Translations under genes and position numbers: made by a program | In this document: piece by piece, positions 25,421 through 34,883 of the stretch | Position numbering within the stretch: the first letter of the stretch is position 1 | Layout of the letters: the number at the start of each line of letters is the position of its first letter | The notes under the pieces: model-generated | What the model saw: the letters and a program-made list of their open reading frames with translations, nothing else | What the model was told of the DNA's origin: nothing | The model's database searches: none | From: SG8-4 sp964598225 | Lineage (GTDB): Bacteria; Planctomycetota; Phycisphaerae; Sedimentisphaerales; Anaerobacaceae | Assembly: GCA_964598225.1 (NCBI GenBank) | Contig: CAZRBG010000012.1 | Span: forward strand, 1-64,000 | DNA: 64,000 nucleotides | Reading direction: 5' to 3'

Positions 25421-26449
25421 ATGGAAACTCTGTCAATCGACGGCAGCATGGGAGAGGGTGGCGGTCAGATACTCCGCACGAGCCTGGCGCTGGCGTGCAT
25501 AACCGGCAAGCGCTTGCACATCGAGAACATCCGTGCCACCCGCCGCAAGCCGGGCCTGGCGCGCCAGCATTTGGTTTGCGTTCAGGCCGCGCGAGAGATC
25601 TGCTCCGGTCGGGCCACAGGCGATACGCTCCGCTCGCAGGTGCTGGATTTCGGGCCGGGACCGGTACGAGGCGGCGATTACTCTTTCGACATCGGCTCGG
25701 CGGGATCGGCATCTTTAGTCGTGCAGACCGTCCTGCCGGCACTGTTTCTGGCTGACGAGCCGTCGACCGTCACCGTAACCGGCGGGACGCACAATCCCTG
25801 GGCGCCGCCGTTTGATTTTCTTGCTGAGACGTTTCTGCCGGCAATCGAGCAGGCAGGTTTTCATGCCGATTGCGAGCTGCTCAAGCATGGCTTCTTCCCC
25901 GCCGGCGGCGGCAAAGTCCGTTTTACGATCCAACCATGGCGACGAGAGAGCGGCAGGGCGGTTGACCTCTGCGAACCGCCCCAAAAGCCACAGGTCTGCG
26001 CCCGAATCTACACGGCAAAATTACCCAGTGAGATCGCCCACCGCCAGCAAGAACTGCTGTGTCACAGCGGTCTGAGGATTGCAGGCATGGAGCACATAGA
26101 CGCGGATGATTCCGACGGACCCGGTAATTGTGCTATGCTCAGGGTGTGCTCGACCGGCAGAACAACAGTATTCACCGCGTTCGGCCAGAAAGGCAAACTG
26201 TCCAGGAAAGTAGTAGGGGAGGTGGCAGGCGAAACCCGCGATTACTTGTCGAGCGGCGCCGCCGTCGATCTTCACCTGGCCGATCAAATCCTTATCTACA
26301 TGGCAATCGCAAAGTCCGGTTCATTCACAACCGACGAGCTTTGGACCCACCTGACAACGAACATAGAAACAATCAAAAGATTCCTGCCGATTAACGTCAA
26401 TATTGAATCACAGAACCGAGTCTACCGTATCTCATGCGTATCCGAGTAG
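25421..26449 (+). CDS. rtcA: RNA 3'-terminal phosphate cyclase
   Basis: Seen: 342 residues. The signature DGSMGEGGGQILRTSLALA is at the N-terminus, ATRRKPGLARQHLVCVQAA after it, GGTHNPWAPPFDF mid-protein, and DLHLADQILIYMAIA near the C-terminus containing the His that accepts AMP in this family. Full usual length (about 340). Known: RtcA uses ATP to turn an RNA 3'-phosphate into a 2',3'-cyclic phosphate. It is coupled to a THEP1 NTPase rather than to the ligase rtcB or to rtcR, none of which is in the window. Cytoplasmic. Confidence 0.93.
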   Translation: METLSIDGSMGEGGGQILRTSLALACITGKRLHIENIRATRRKPGLARQHLVCVQAAREICSGRATGDTLRSQVLDFGPGPVRGGDYSFDIGSAGSASLVVQTVLPALFLADEPSTVTVTGGTHNPWAPPFDFLAETFLPAIEQAGFHADCELLKHGFFPAGGGKVRFTIQPWRRESGRAVDLCEPPQKPQVCARIYTAKLPSEIAHRQQELLCHSGLRIAGMEHIDADDSDGPGNCAMLRVCSTGRTTVFTAFGQKGKLSRKVVGEVAGETRDYLSSGAAVDLHLADQILIYMAIAKSGSFTTDELWTHLTTNIETIKRFLPINVNIESQNRVYRISCVSE

Positions 26450-26511
26450 AAGCAAGACTTCTGTGCTTGCGTACGAAACTCTCGCAAAATCCGGTCGGTC
26501 GCGAAAAAGGC

Positions 26512-26540
26512 TTGTTTTATTGGATAGCAAATATTATAGT
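26512..26540 (+). promoter_or_regulatory. Promoter of the 26633 ligase operon
   Basis: TTGTTT (26512-26517), 17-base spacer, TATAGT (26535-26540). A leader of about 85 bases would follow, with AGGAG before ATG 26633. Confidence 0.4.
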
Positions 26541-26632
26541 GTTGCGAAGTTATTTTCGCCAGGGAGGTGCGAGACAGGATGGTCTGTAGGTTGTGAACGG
26601 CAAAATTCAATTTTGGCAGGAGCCGAGAACAG

Positions 26633-28354
26633 ATGCAAACAGAGCTTAAGTTCCGAACTTTGATCGACCTGTTCAATGAATCTCTCGCCGACGTCGAACG
26701 ACTCGATAAAAAATGCGTTGAGATCGTCAGGCCGGACCGGGAGGAGGCGCTCACCTTTGGGCGGTTAAGGACCGGCGCGAGGGAGTTTGCCGTCTGGCTC
26801 ATCAAGTCCGGAGGGATCCGGGTCGGCGACAAGGTAGCGGTCCTGGGCCGGAACCGTGCGGATTGGGATGTGGCGTTCTGGGGAGTGGTGCTTTGCGGCG
26901 GTATCCCTGTGCTGATCGATCCTGAAAGAACCCCTGAAGCTGTCATGACTCACGTCATGCACACCGACTGTCGGATGATTATCGTGGCCGATGACTATCA
27001 GGATAAGGATGCCAGGCGAGAGTTGAAAGAGTCGGCGTCGAGCAAAGATATTGTTCCGATCGAAATGACGCTCTACGAAAAATTGAAGTTGGATGATAAA
27101 GAAATCGACGAAGCGCTGAGTGAAATCCGCGCCCTCGCAGAACCCGATACTACAGCCGTAATTTTGTGCACTTCCGGCACAACGGGCGATCCGCGCGAGG
27201 TCGAGCTGACACACGCCAATCTCGGCGCGAATCTGCAAGGCTCGGTCAAGAAGGTCGATATAAGCGCCGCCGACGTGCTCGGGCATATATTGCCCCCGCA
27301 CCATTCGTTCGGGCTGACGGTGGGCAAGCTGTTGCCGTTCAGCGTTGGTGCTACAAACGTTTACACCAACAAATTCCGCGAGATAGCCGAGCTGGTAAGG
27401 GATAAAGGAGTGACGATTTTTGTGGCGGTTCCCGCTCTGTTTACAGTTCTGGCAAAGAACGTCGAGGAGAGACTCGCCCAAGAAAAGGAGAAGAAGCCAT
27501 ACCTCAGGCTGCTGGACCGCCACATGCCGAAAAAGCTTGGGAAGGGGATCGTCAGAAAACTGGGCTGGGAAAGAGTAAGGTTCTTCCTTTCCGGCTCGGC
27601 CCCGATGCCCAAATGGGTGCTCGAATCGTTCTGGCGGCGCGGTTTGCCGTTATACGAGGGCTACGGCACAACGGAGAATTCGCCCGTATATGGCTTTAAC
27701 AACAATATTCGAGGACTCGGCTCTGTGGGTAAACCAATCGACACGCTTTTCGTGAAGATCGTCGACAGCGACGGAAGAACGCTCGGCACCGGCGAAAAAG
27801 GCGAAATCGCTCTCGGCGGGCCCTGCATTATGAAAGGATATTACAAGAATCCCGGGGCAACCGATGCGGTTATCAGAACCGATGAAAAGGGTGTTCGTTG
27901 GCTTCTAACGGGTGATCTGGGGCATCTCGACGAGAACGGAAACCTTCACATCACCGGGCGAAAGAAATATGTCATAGTTTTGTCCGGCGGCAAGAACGTT
28001 AGTCCCGAACGGGTCGAATCGGTGCTTTCTCAGGCGAAGTTCGTGGAAGAGGTGTTAGTCGTGCCCGGTTTCTGGAAGGATTGCGGCGGGGCCGAGCATG
28101 AAGTCGTCAAGGCAATCGTCCGGCCGTCCTGGGATACATTGGGCGGTAACGGTGAGCACTCTGCGGAGAAGTTGCGCCCGGAATCCAAGCTGCTAAGGAC
28201 CCTTCTCTGGCAAAGTATTAATGAGTGTCAGCAAAGCAGCCGACAGTTGTCCGGATTCGAGAAAATATCATCTCACCATCTTGAAATAAGGATCGAGGAA
28301 TTCCAGAAGACCTCGACAGGAAAGATAAAACGAGAAGCTTACATGAAGTTATAA
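26633..28354 (+). CDS. AMP-forming acyl-CoA ligase (fatty acid type)
   Basis: Seen: 573 residues. ATP-binding motif ILCTSGTTGDPREVELTHANL at about 178-198, YEGYGTTENSP at about 340, LTGDLGHLDENGNLHITGRKK with the hinge at about 425-445, and the C-terminal catalytic lysine in KTSTGKIKREAYMKL. AGGAG precedes ATG 26633. Known: ANL superfamily enzymes activate carboxylic acids as adenylates and transfer them to CoA. Inferred: long-chain or unusual acid substrate; no acyl carrier or lipid gene adjoins. It heads a run of four genes (35, 48 and 26 bp spacers). Confidence 0.9.
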   Translation: MQTELKFRTLIDLFNESLADVERLDKKCVEIVRPDREEALTFGRLRTGAREFAVWLIKSGGIRVGDKVAVLGRNRADWDVAFWGVVLCGGIPVLIDPERTPEAVMTHVMHTDCRMIIVADDYQDKDARRELKESASSKDIVPIEMTLYEKLKLDDKEIDEALSEIRALAEPDTTAVILCTSGTTGDPREVELTHANLGANLQGSVKKVDISAADVLGHILPPHHSFGLTVGKLLPFSVGATNVYTNKFREIAELVRDKGVTIFVAVPALFTVLAKNVEERLAQEKEKKPYLRLLDRHMPKKLGKGIVRKLGWERVRFFLSGSAPMPKWVLESFWRRGLPLYEGYGTTENSPVYGFNNNIRGLGSVGKPIDTLFVKIVDSDGRTLGTGEKGEIALGGPCIMKGYYKNPGATDAVIRTDEKGVRWLLTGDLGHLDENGNLHITGRKKYVIVLSGGKNVSPERVESVLSQAKFVEEVLVVPGFWKDCGGAEHEVVKAIVRPSWDTLGGNGEHSAEKLRPESKLLRTLLWQSINECQQSSRQLSGFEKISSHHLEIRIEEFQKTSTGKIKREAYMKL

Positions 28355-28389
28355 CAGTTGTACTATAGCCAGAAAAGGAGATACGAGAA

Positions 28390-29646
28390 ATGTCGGAACA
28401 TCAAAAAACTTTGACTAGCGGCGGCGAAGGCGAATCAATCAGCCGGCGTAATTTCATTGCGGGGGCCGGCGCGGCGGCCTTATCCTTCACAGTTGTAAAA
28501 CCCAATCAGGTCCGAGGAACCGAGGCCAATACAAAGATCAAATTCGGGCTTGTCGGCTGCGGCGGCAGGGGAACGTGGATCGCCAATCTGTTCCAGCAGC
28601 ACGGCGGATACGATATTGTCGCCGTTGCAGACTATTTTCAGGACAGAGCCGATAACGCCGGCGGCAAGTTCGACGTTCCTGAGGCGAATCGCTTTACCGG
28701 GCTTTCAGGTTATAAGAAGCTGATCCAGAAAGTAGACGCCGTGGCGATTGAAAGCCCGCCGTATTTCCATCCCAAACAGGCCGCGGCGGCTGTGGATGCG
28801 GGCTGTCATACATACGTCGCCAAACCAATAGCCGTGGACGTACCCGGATGCAAAAGCATCGGTGACAGCGGCAGGGCGGCAACACGCAAAAAACGGGCCT
28901 TTCTCGTGGATTTTCAGACTCGTGCCGATCCTTATTTCACCGAGGCGCTCAAACGCGTTCACGAGGGTGCTATCGGCGAATTCGTGTTCGGAGAAGCGAT
29001 CTACCACGCGAACTGCCCGTTCAAGCGGATGTACGACGCGTGGCGCAGCAATCCGGACGATCCGGAGGTGCGGCTGCGGGCCTGGGGGCTCGACAAGATC
29101 ATCTCCGGCGACATCATCACCGAGCAGAACATCCACACGCTGGACGTGATGAGCTGGATAATGGACAGCGAGCCCGTTTCCGCGACCGGAGTCTGCGGGC
29201 GAACCATTCGTCCGGTAGGGACCTGTAACGACCACTTCGCGCTGCTTTTCGAGTATCCCAACGAGATCGGCATTACGTTCAGCTCGAAGCAGTTCAAAGG
29301 CCACGGCACACAGCCCGACGGAATCAGAAATCGCATGTTCGGCTCCAAAGGCGTGCTCGAAACGGCGTACGGCAACGACGTGACCATGATTCGCGGCGAT
29401 AACTTCTATCGCGGCGGCAGAAGTCCGGGCATATACAAAGAAGGCGCGGTCGCCAACATCAAGACGTTCTACGACAGTATCGTCGAGGGCGAGTTCGGGA
29501 ATCCTACGGTCGAGCCGAGCGTCCGCAGCAATCTGGTGACGATCCTCGGAAGAACCGCCGCTTATACCGGACGCAAGGTTTCCTGGGATTCGGTGCTCAG
29601 CAAAAATGAAAAGCTTGACGCCCGGCTTGAGGGCCTGAAAAGCTAA
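28390..29646 (+). CDS. Gfo/Idh/MocA oxidoreductase with twin-arginine signal
   Basis: Seen: 418 residues. Twin-arginine signal SRRNFIAGAGAAALSFTVV at about 18-36, then the dinucleotide-binding motif IKFGLVGCGGRGTW, DYF after the second strand, and CHTYVAKPIAVD in place of the EKP motif with lysine kept. Then an alpha/beta domain (SGDIITEQNIHTLDVMSWI). AAAGGAG lies upstream. Known: exported members are common in planctomycetes and act on sugars in the periplasm. Followed by a TIM-barrel isomerase, itself exported. Inferred: carbohydrate catabolism. Confidence 0.9.
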   Translation: MSEHQKTLTSGGEGESISRRNFIAGAGAAALSFTVVKPNQVRGTEANTKIKFGLVGCGGRGTWIANLFQQHGGYDIVAVADYFQDRADNAGGKFDVPEANRFTGLSGYKKLIQKVDAVAIESPPYFHPKQAAAAVDAGCHTYVAKPIAVDVPGCKSIGDSGRAATRKKRAFLVDFQTRADPYFTEALKRVHEGAIGEFVFGEAIYHANCPFKRMYDAWRSNPDDPEVRLRAWGLDKIISGDIITEQNIHTLDVMSWIMDSEPVSATGVCGRTIRPVGTCNDHFALLFEYPNEIGITFSSKQFKGHGTQPDGIRNRMFGSKGVLETAYGNDVTMIRGDNFYRGGRSPGIYKEGAVANIKTFYDSIVEGEFGNPTVEPSVRSNLVTILGRTAAYTGRKVSWDSVLSKNEKLDARLEGLKS

Positions 29647-29694
29647 ACGATTTGATTTGTCGCCGAAGCGGCAATTTCCTGGAGGTTTCGTAAA

Positions 29695-30588
29695 ATGAAA
29701 CATTCACGCATCACACGCCGGCAGATGATGGTTGGCGCGGCGCAGGCCGCCGCCGGGCTGGCCCTTGCATCTTCGTGCAGCCCTTCGGCCGGGCGTAAAT
29801 CGGCAAAGGTCGGTCCCGCCGGATTCAAGATCGGAGTTTGCGATTGGACAATCAAGAAAAGAAGCGATCCGGCGTCTCTGGAGATGGCCAAACGAATAGG
29901 CCTTGATGGCGTTCAGGTGGATATCGGCAGGGGGCAGGACGACCTGCCCTTGTTCGATCCTGCTTTGCAGCAGAAGTTCATTGATGCCCGGCAGACGCAT
30001 CAGATAGAAATAGCCTCGTTGGCGCTGGGCGTTCTAAACGAGACTCCCTACAAGAGTGACCCGCGCGCCGAGCGGTGGGTCGAAAAGAGCATCGATGTCT
30101 GCAAGGCCCTGGGAGTCAACGTGGTGCTGGTGGCCTTTTTCGGCAAAGGAGATCTCCGAAACGACAAGCAGGGCACTGACGTGGTGGTCGAACGGTTCAA
30201 AAAGGTTGCGCCCAGGGCCGAAGAGGCAGGCGTGACGTTCGGCATTGAGTCCTGGCTCAGCGCCGAACAGCACATGGACATAATCGACAGGATTGGCTCG
30301 CCGGCCGTTAGGGTATACTATGATGTGGGTAACTCGGACAAAGCCGGTTACGACGTCTATAGCGAAATACGCCGGCTCGACAGGCTCATCTGCGAGTTCC
30401 ACGCCAAGGATTACGATGATCTGTACGGAAGGGGTTCAATCGATTTCCAGCAAGTGCGCGAAGCGATGGACGATATCGGCTATCGCGGCTGGATCGTTAT
30501 GGAAGGCACCAGGATGCCGGTGGGAGTGGAGGAGAGCTGCCGCTACGATGCCGAATATCTGCGGGAAGTTTTCCCTCCAAAAACCTAA
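29695..30588 (+). CDS. Xylose isomerase-like TIM-barrel sugar isomerase/epimerase, exported
   Basis: Seen: 297 residues. Twin-arginine-like signal (TRRQMMVGAAQAAAGLALASS) followed at once by a lipobox-like SSC. TIM-barrel features: FKIGVCDWTI, GLDGVQVDIG, IESWLS and a final IVMEGTR; metal ligands likely Glu in FGIESW, Asp in VYYDVGN, His in CEFHAKD and Glu in VMEGT. CTGGAGG precedes the ATG. Known: family isomerises sugar phosphates or keto-sugars. Inferred: exported lipoprotein working with the oxidoreductase upstream. Confidence 0.87.
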   Translation: MKHSRITRRQMMVGAAQAAAGLALASSCSPSAGRKSAKVGPAGFKIGVCDWTIKKRSDPASLEMAKRIGLDGVQVDIGRGQDDLPLFDPALQQKFIDARQTHQIEIASLALGVLNETPYKSDPRAERWVEKSIDVCKALGVNVVLVAFFGKGDLRNDKQGTDVVVERFKKVAPRAEEAGVTFGIESWLSAEQHMDIIDRIGSPAVRVYYDVGNSDKAGYDVYSEIRRLDRLICEFHAKDYDDLYGRGSIDFQQVREAMDDIGYRGWIVMEGTRMPVGVEESCRYDAEYLREVFPPKT

Positions 30589-30614
30589 TATAAAACACTG
30601 AGAAAGGAGAGGAC

Positions 30615-32099
30615 ATGAAATCACGTTACTATCGGTCCATATTGGCTGTACTGGTGCTAAGTTTTACCCCGCTTGCCGTTGGGACGCCATTGGACGATTA
30701 CGTGGAGGCACCCGATTCGAATTATCGTTACAGCGTTCTGGATACCGTGAGCGGTCCGGGCTATACCGGATACATCATTCAGATGACCTCGCAGAAGTGG
30801 CAGAGCGAGGACGAGGTTGACAGGACGCTGTGGAAACACTGGTTAACCATCGTCAAACCCGTCAACGCTGCGGGCGACAAAGCGTTGCTCTGGATAAACG
30901 GCGGCAGCAATCGGGGCAGCGCGCCGGAATCGGTTGACAAAATGCTGGTCGGAGTAGCTCTGGGCGCCGGTGCGGTGGTCGCCGACCTGAAAATGGTGCC
31001 GAATCAGCCTCTGACCTTCCCGGATGGTGGCGGGCCCCGTTCGGAGGATGGAATCATCGCTTACACCTTTAACAAGGCCATCGTCACGGGCGACAACACC
31101 TGGCCTTTGCTGCTTCCTATGGTCAAAAGCGCAGTTCGTGCTATGGATACGGTGCAGGAGCACCTGTCGTCTCTCAACAGCGGGGCGATGGACGTTAAGG
31201 AGTTTGTCGTCTCCGGCGGATCGAAGCGGGGCTGGACAACGTGGCTGACCGCCGCGGTTGACGACCGCGTGATCGCGATAATTCCCGCGGTTATCGACGT
31301 GCTGAACATGGACGAGCAGATGAAGCATCATTTTGCCGCTTACGGGTTTCATTCGGATGCTATCGCGGACTACGGCGAGATGAACATCTTCAGCAGGCTC
31401 GATACGCCTGAGGGCCAGGCGCTGGTAGAATTCGTCGATCCGTACGAGTATCGTGATCGCTACGCGGACATTCCGAAGTTCATGATAAACTCGACCGGCG
31501 ATCAGTTCTTTCTGCCGGACTCGGCACAGTTCTATTTCCACGATCTCCCCGGCGAAAAGTATCTTAGATACGTCCCGAACACGGACCACGGCCTGGGCCG
31601 CTCAGACGCCGTTGAGAGCCTGATGGTGTTTTTCAAGTCTATTTTGAGAGGCTCGCCGAGGCCTGAGTTCACATGGTCGGTCAAAGAAGACGCCTCCATC
31701 GAGGTCAAGACGACCACGAAACCGACCGAGGTCAAGCTATGGCAGGCTAAGAATCCGAAAGCCCGGGATTTTCGGCTCGAAATTATAGGACCTGCATGGA
31801 AAAGCTCGTCTCTCAAAGAGCAGGGGGGCGGCACGTACATCGCAAGCGTCCCCGAGCCGGAAAAGGGCTGGACCGCATTCATGGCGGAGCTAACCTTCGA
31901 CAGCGGTGGCCCGATCCCGTACAAATTCACAACAGAAGTCAGCGTCGTGCCGAAAACCCTGCCGCATGCCGATAAAGTCAGCTTTGATAAGAACATCCAT
32001 TTGGATAAATATTTGGCCTGGAAAGAACCATCCCCATCCCCGCCTTGGGCGTGCCATAGGCAGATAAACGACAATCGGGATGAGACTGCCACCCATTGA
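30615..32099 (+). CDS. PhoPQ-activated pathogenicity-related protein family hydrolase
   Basis: Seen: 494 residues. Signal peptide about 1-24. Alpha/beta-hydrolase motif SGGSKRGWTTWL with the nucleophilic serine at about residue 200, acidic residue in STGDQFF and histidine in PNTDHGLG at about 330. C-terminal beta domain to about 470. Length and motifs fit the PhoPQ_related family. AAAGGAGA lies upstream. Known: function unresolved, serine-hydrolase fold. The last 25 residues are low in similarity to the family. Inferred: exported esterase acting with the two sugar enzymes upstream. Confidence 0.88.
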   Translation: MKSRYYRSILAVLVLSFTPLAVGTPLDDYVEAPDSNYRYSVLDTVSGPGYTGYIIQMTSQKWQSEDEVDRTLWKHWLTIVKPVNAAGDKALLWINGGSNRGSAPESVDKMLVGVALGAGAVVADLKMVPNQPLTFPDGGGPRSEDGIIAYTFNKAIVTGDNTWPLLLPMVKSAVRAMDTVQEHLSSLNSGAMDVKEFVVSGGSKRGWTTWLTAAVDDRVIAIIPAVIDVLNMDEQMKHHFAAYGFHSDAIADYGEMNIFSRLDTPEGQALVEFVDPYEYRDRYADIPKFMINSTGDQFFLPDSAQFYFHDLPGEKYLRYVPNTDHGLGRSDAVESLMVFFKSILRGSPRPEFTWSVKEDASIEVKTTTKPTEVKLWQAKNPKARDFRLEIIGPAWKSSSLKEQGGGTYIASVPEPEKGWTAFMAELTFDSGGPIPYKFTTEVSVVPKTLPHADKVSFDKNIHLDKYLAWKEPSPSPPWACHRQINDNRDETATH

Positions 32100-32119
32100 C
32101 TATTATCCTGCTTTTTGTG

Positions 32120-32148
32120 TTGGTTTTCTCTATCTCGGCTGTTATTAT
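32120..32148 (+). promoter_or_regulatory. Promoter for a leaderless aminotransferase mRNA
   Basis: TTGGTT (32120-32125), 17-base spacer, TATTAT (32143-32148), then seven bases to ATG 32156. No ribosome site precedes the ATG. The TATTAT lies inside the longer frame that starts at 32096, which argues that frame's extra N-terminus is not used. Confidence 0.55.
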
Positions 32149-32155
32149 CTTCGGC

Positions 32156-33268
32156 ATGATGAAGATACTTGCAGACAGAACGGCCAAAATTGACGCCAGC
32201 GGGATACGGAAGGTTTTTGCGCTGGGGGCTTCGCTGGAGGACCCGGTTAATTTTTCGATAGGCCAGCCGGACTTCGACGTGCCGGACGAGCTCAAGAAAG
32301 AAGCGATAAAGGCCATCCGGGCCGGACAAAACAGCTACTCTCAGACCGCCGGAGACGCCACACTCAAGAAGAGGTTGACCGAGCACGTCGGTAAGAAATA
32401 TGGTTGGGACGATCCCTCGGTGCTCGTGGTCAGCGGCGTCAGCGGGGGGCTTTTGCTGGCGTTTATGGCGATTGTGAATCCCGGCGACGAAGTCATCATA
32501 CCCGATCCATACTTCGTCATGTACAAGCATCTGGTCAACCTCCTTGGCGGAAAATGCGTTTTCGTAGACAGCTATTCGGACTTCGAGCTGCCCGTTGGTG
32601 CCATTGCCGAAGCGGTCACGGACAAAACCAAGCTAATCATCCTTAACTCGCCCTGCAACCCGACCGGAAAGGTCTATTCCGACCGGCAGGTCAGGGCAAT
32701 GGCGGAAATTGCAGCCGAAAAAGACGTTCCGGTTTTGACGGACGAAATATATGAGAGATTCTGCTACGACAGCGGATGTCCGAGCATTGCCAAGTATTAT
32801 GAGAAGAGCCTTGTGCTCAATGGTTTTAGTAAATCGCACGCGATGACCGGCTGGCGACTGGGCTACGTCGCGGCCCGCCCGGTGCTTCATGACGTGATCG
32901 AGGAAATGACCAAGATACAGCAGTACACGTTTGTCTGCGCTCCTACGCCGTTCCAACAGGCGGCATTGGCGGCGCTGGACTATGACGTCAGCAATTTTGT
33001 TGATTCTTACAGGCGAAAACGAGACCTGCTCTACGATGGCCTGAGCGACAAGTTCGAGATCGTCAAGCCCGGCGGGGCGTTCTATGCATTTGTGAAAGCT
33101 CCGGAAGGCGCCGGAGCGACAGAATTTGTCGAAAGGGCGATTGCCAACAATGTCCTGATTATTCCGGGAAACGTTTTCAGTGAAAAAGATACCCATTTCA
33201 GGATAAGCTACGCGACAACCGAAGAAAAGATTCGGCAGGGGGTTGAGATTCTAAGCGGCCTGGTTTAA
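32156..33268 (+). CDS. Class I/II pyridoxal-phosphate aminotransferase
   Basis: Seen: 370 residues. MMKILADRTAKIDASGIRKV start, NFSIGQPDFDVPD, GDEVIIPDPYFV, LNSPCNPTGKVYS, DEIYERFCYD and the lysine motif NGFSKSHAMTGWRLGYVAA at about 215, C-terminal RISYATTEEK. Full family length. ATG 32156 is supported by the promoter ending seven bases before it; the 32096 frame adds a hydrophobic stretch (IILLFVLVFSISAVIIF) foreign to the family. Known: transaminates aromatic, aspartate or other amino acids. Cytoplasmic, stand-alone. Confidence 0.9.
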   Translation: MMKILADRTAKIDASGIRKVFALGASLEDPVNFSIGQPDFDVPDELKKEAIKAIRAGQNSYSQTAGDATLKKRLTEHVGKKYGWDDPSVLVVSGVSGGLLLAFMAIVNPGDEVIIPDPYFVMYKHLVNLLGGKCVFVDSYSDFELPVGAIAEAVTDKTKLIILNSPCNPTGKVYSDRQVRAMAEIAAEKDVPVLTDEIYERFCYDSGCPSIAKYYEKSLVLNGFSKSHAMTGWRLGYVAARPVLHDVIEEMTKIQQYTFVCAPTPFQQAALAALDYDVSNFVDSYRRKRDLLYDGLSDKFEIVKPGGAFYAFVKAPEGAGATEFVERAIANNVLIIPGNVFSEKDTHFRISYATTEEKIRQGVEILSGLV

Positions 33269-33292
33269 TTTCTCACGATCCCTGAGACAATA

Positions 33293-33321
33293 TTGCTAAT
33301 GTCGCAGGCCGGGGGTATAAT
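33293..33321 (+). promoter_or_regulatory. Promoter of the NfeD-flotillin operon, probably leaderless
   Basis: TTGCTA (33293-33298), 17-base spacer, TATAAT (33316-33321), then seven bases to ATG 33329. No ribosome site is seen before the ATG. Confidence 0.6.
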
Positions 33322-33328
33322 AAGCGCT

Positions 33329-34873
33329 ATGGAGAGTCCGTTGCGGACATTTGCGGTTGGTATTATAGGCTTGTTGCTCCTTGCCGGGCAGGGCAGGGGT
33401 GCCGAGCCCAACGAAGCGTCCGCCGATTCTTCTGAAGTCAAGGCCGCCGTGATTGTGTGCGAAGGCATGATCGATGACGGGCTCTACAAATCCATCCAGC
33501 GAAGGACACAGCTCGCCCTCGATCAGGGCGCCGAGTACCTCATATACCAGATAAGCACCTACGGCGGTTTGGTACAGTCGGCTGATGATATATCAAAATA
33601 TTTTATACTCGACATAGGCAAAAAAGCCAACACCGTTGCGTACGTTACCACCGAGGCCATATCAGCCGGGGCAATCATCAGCGTCTCGTGCCGGGACATA
33701 ATAATGCGTGAGAACACGACCATAGGCGATGCCGCTCCGATTATGATGGGCGGCAAGCTCGAAGGTGTTGAGCGGGAAAAAACCGAGAGTTTCGTCCGAT
33801 CCATGTTCGTGCGTGCCGCGGAAGCGAACGATTATCCCGTAGCGCTGCTTAAAGCTATGGTCACCATGCAGGAGAAAGTCTACAGAGTCGAGAATCTGGA
33901 GACCGGCGAGTACGAATTTTTCGAGCAGCAAGAACTTCCGGAGGACCCGAACAAGTACGACCTGGACGATAAAGAACTCATTATCGACAGCGATAAGCTT
34001 CTGACGCTGACTGCTTCGCAGGCGCTGGACTACGGTGTAGCGCGGGCCGTAGTTGAGGATCGGCAGGGTGCGTTTGATTTTCTGGCGGCGCGCGACGGCG
34101 TCACTTTTACCGACGAACCTATGGTTCTTCACACTAACTGGTCGGAAGAGATGGTCCGCTGGCTTAACTCGCCGGGGGTGATGGCCGTGCTGGTTCTGAT
34201 CGCCATGCTGGGAGTATACATTGAATTCAATACGCCCGGTCTCGGCCTGCCCGGCCTGGCGGCGGTGATATGCTTTGTGATTATCGTAGGCAGCAAATAT
34301 TTGACAGGCCTGGCAAACTGGATCGAAGTTGCAGTGTTTTTCCTCGGCATACTTTTGCTGTTAGTGGAAATCTTTGTTCTGCCCGGATTCGGGATTGCCG
34401 GCATTTCGGGGCTTATCTGCATCGTAGCGGGAATCTTCGGTATGCTTATCAGAAATCCTCCGGATGAGCTTCCCTGGCCGCGGAATGAATTTGCGTGGAA
34501 CGAGCTTACCTGGGGTGTGATCGGATTGTCGCTGGGTTTTGCAGGGTTTATAGTCGTCGCGTGGGTGTTCTCCAAATATTTGCCGAAGGTTCAGTTTCTC
34601 AGCGGGCTGATTCTCGTGCCGGGCTCAAGCGCTAAAGGCGGCAAAATGCCGGTGAGCATGACAGCCGCCCCGGAAAACCGGACCAAAGGCGTGAAAGTCG
34701 GAGATAACGGCGAAGTTCTGTCAACCTTGCGGCCGACGGGAAAAGCGAAGTTCGGTGACGCAATTGTGGACGTGGTCGCCCTGGCCGAGTTCATCGAGAA
34801 GGGCGCTAAAGTCGAAATAGTCGAAATTCATGGCAACAGAGTTGTGGTAAGAGCTGTGCCGGAGCAATCGTAG
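33329..34873 (+). CDS. NfeD-type membrane serine protease (ClpP class)
   Basis: Seen: 514 residues. Signal peptide about 1-24, ClpP-like domain about 38-235 with VTTEAISAGAIISV carrying the nucleophilic serine, then four to five membrane segments (VMAVLVLIAMLGVYI, LAAVICFVIIVG, VAVFFLGILLLLVEI, ISGLICIVAGIFGML, GVIGLSLGFAGFIVV) and a C-terminal OB-type domain about 430-510. ATG 33329 is fixed by the promoter. Known: NfeD1b proteins cleave flotillin-type proteins or maintain membrane domains. First gene of NfeD-NfeD-flotillin, spaced 10 and 15 bp. Confidence 0.9.
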   Translation: MESPLRTFAVGIIGLLLLAGQGRGAEPNEASADSSEVKAAVIVCEGMIDDGLYKSIQRRTQLALDQGAEYLIYQISTYGGLVQSADDISKYFILDIGKKANTVAYVTTEAISAGAIISVSCRDIIMRENTTIGDAAPIMMGGKLEGVEREKTESFVRSMFVRAAEANDYPVALLKAMVTMQEKVYRVENLETGEYEFFEQQELPEDPNKYDLDDKELIIDSDKLLTLTASQALDYGVARAVVEDRQGAFDFLAARDGVTFTDEPMVLHTNWSEEMVRWLNSPGVMAVLVLIAMLGVYIEFNTPGLGLPGLAAVICFVIIVGSKYLTGLANWIEVAVFFLGILLLLVEIFVLPGFGIAGISGLICIVAGIFGMLIRNPPDELPWPRNEFAWNELTWGVIGLSLGFAGFIVVAWVFSKYLPKVQFLSGLILVPGSSAKGGKMPVSMTAAPENRTKGVKVGDNGEVLSTLRPTGKAKFGDAIVDVVALAEFIEKGAKVEIVEIHGNRVVVRAVPEQS

Positions 34874-34883
34874 AAAGGTACCG

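Noticed and set aside
26765..27523. Minus-strand open frame inside the acyl-CoA ligase gene
   Set aside because: No motif; the plus-strand ligase is complete.
32096..32155. N-terminal hydrophobic extension of the aminotransferase
   Set aside because: The family has no such segment, and a promoter -10 lies inside it, ending seven bases before the ATG at 32156.
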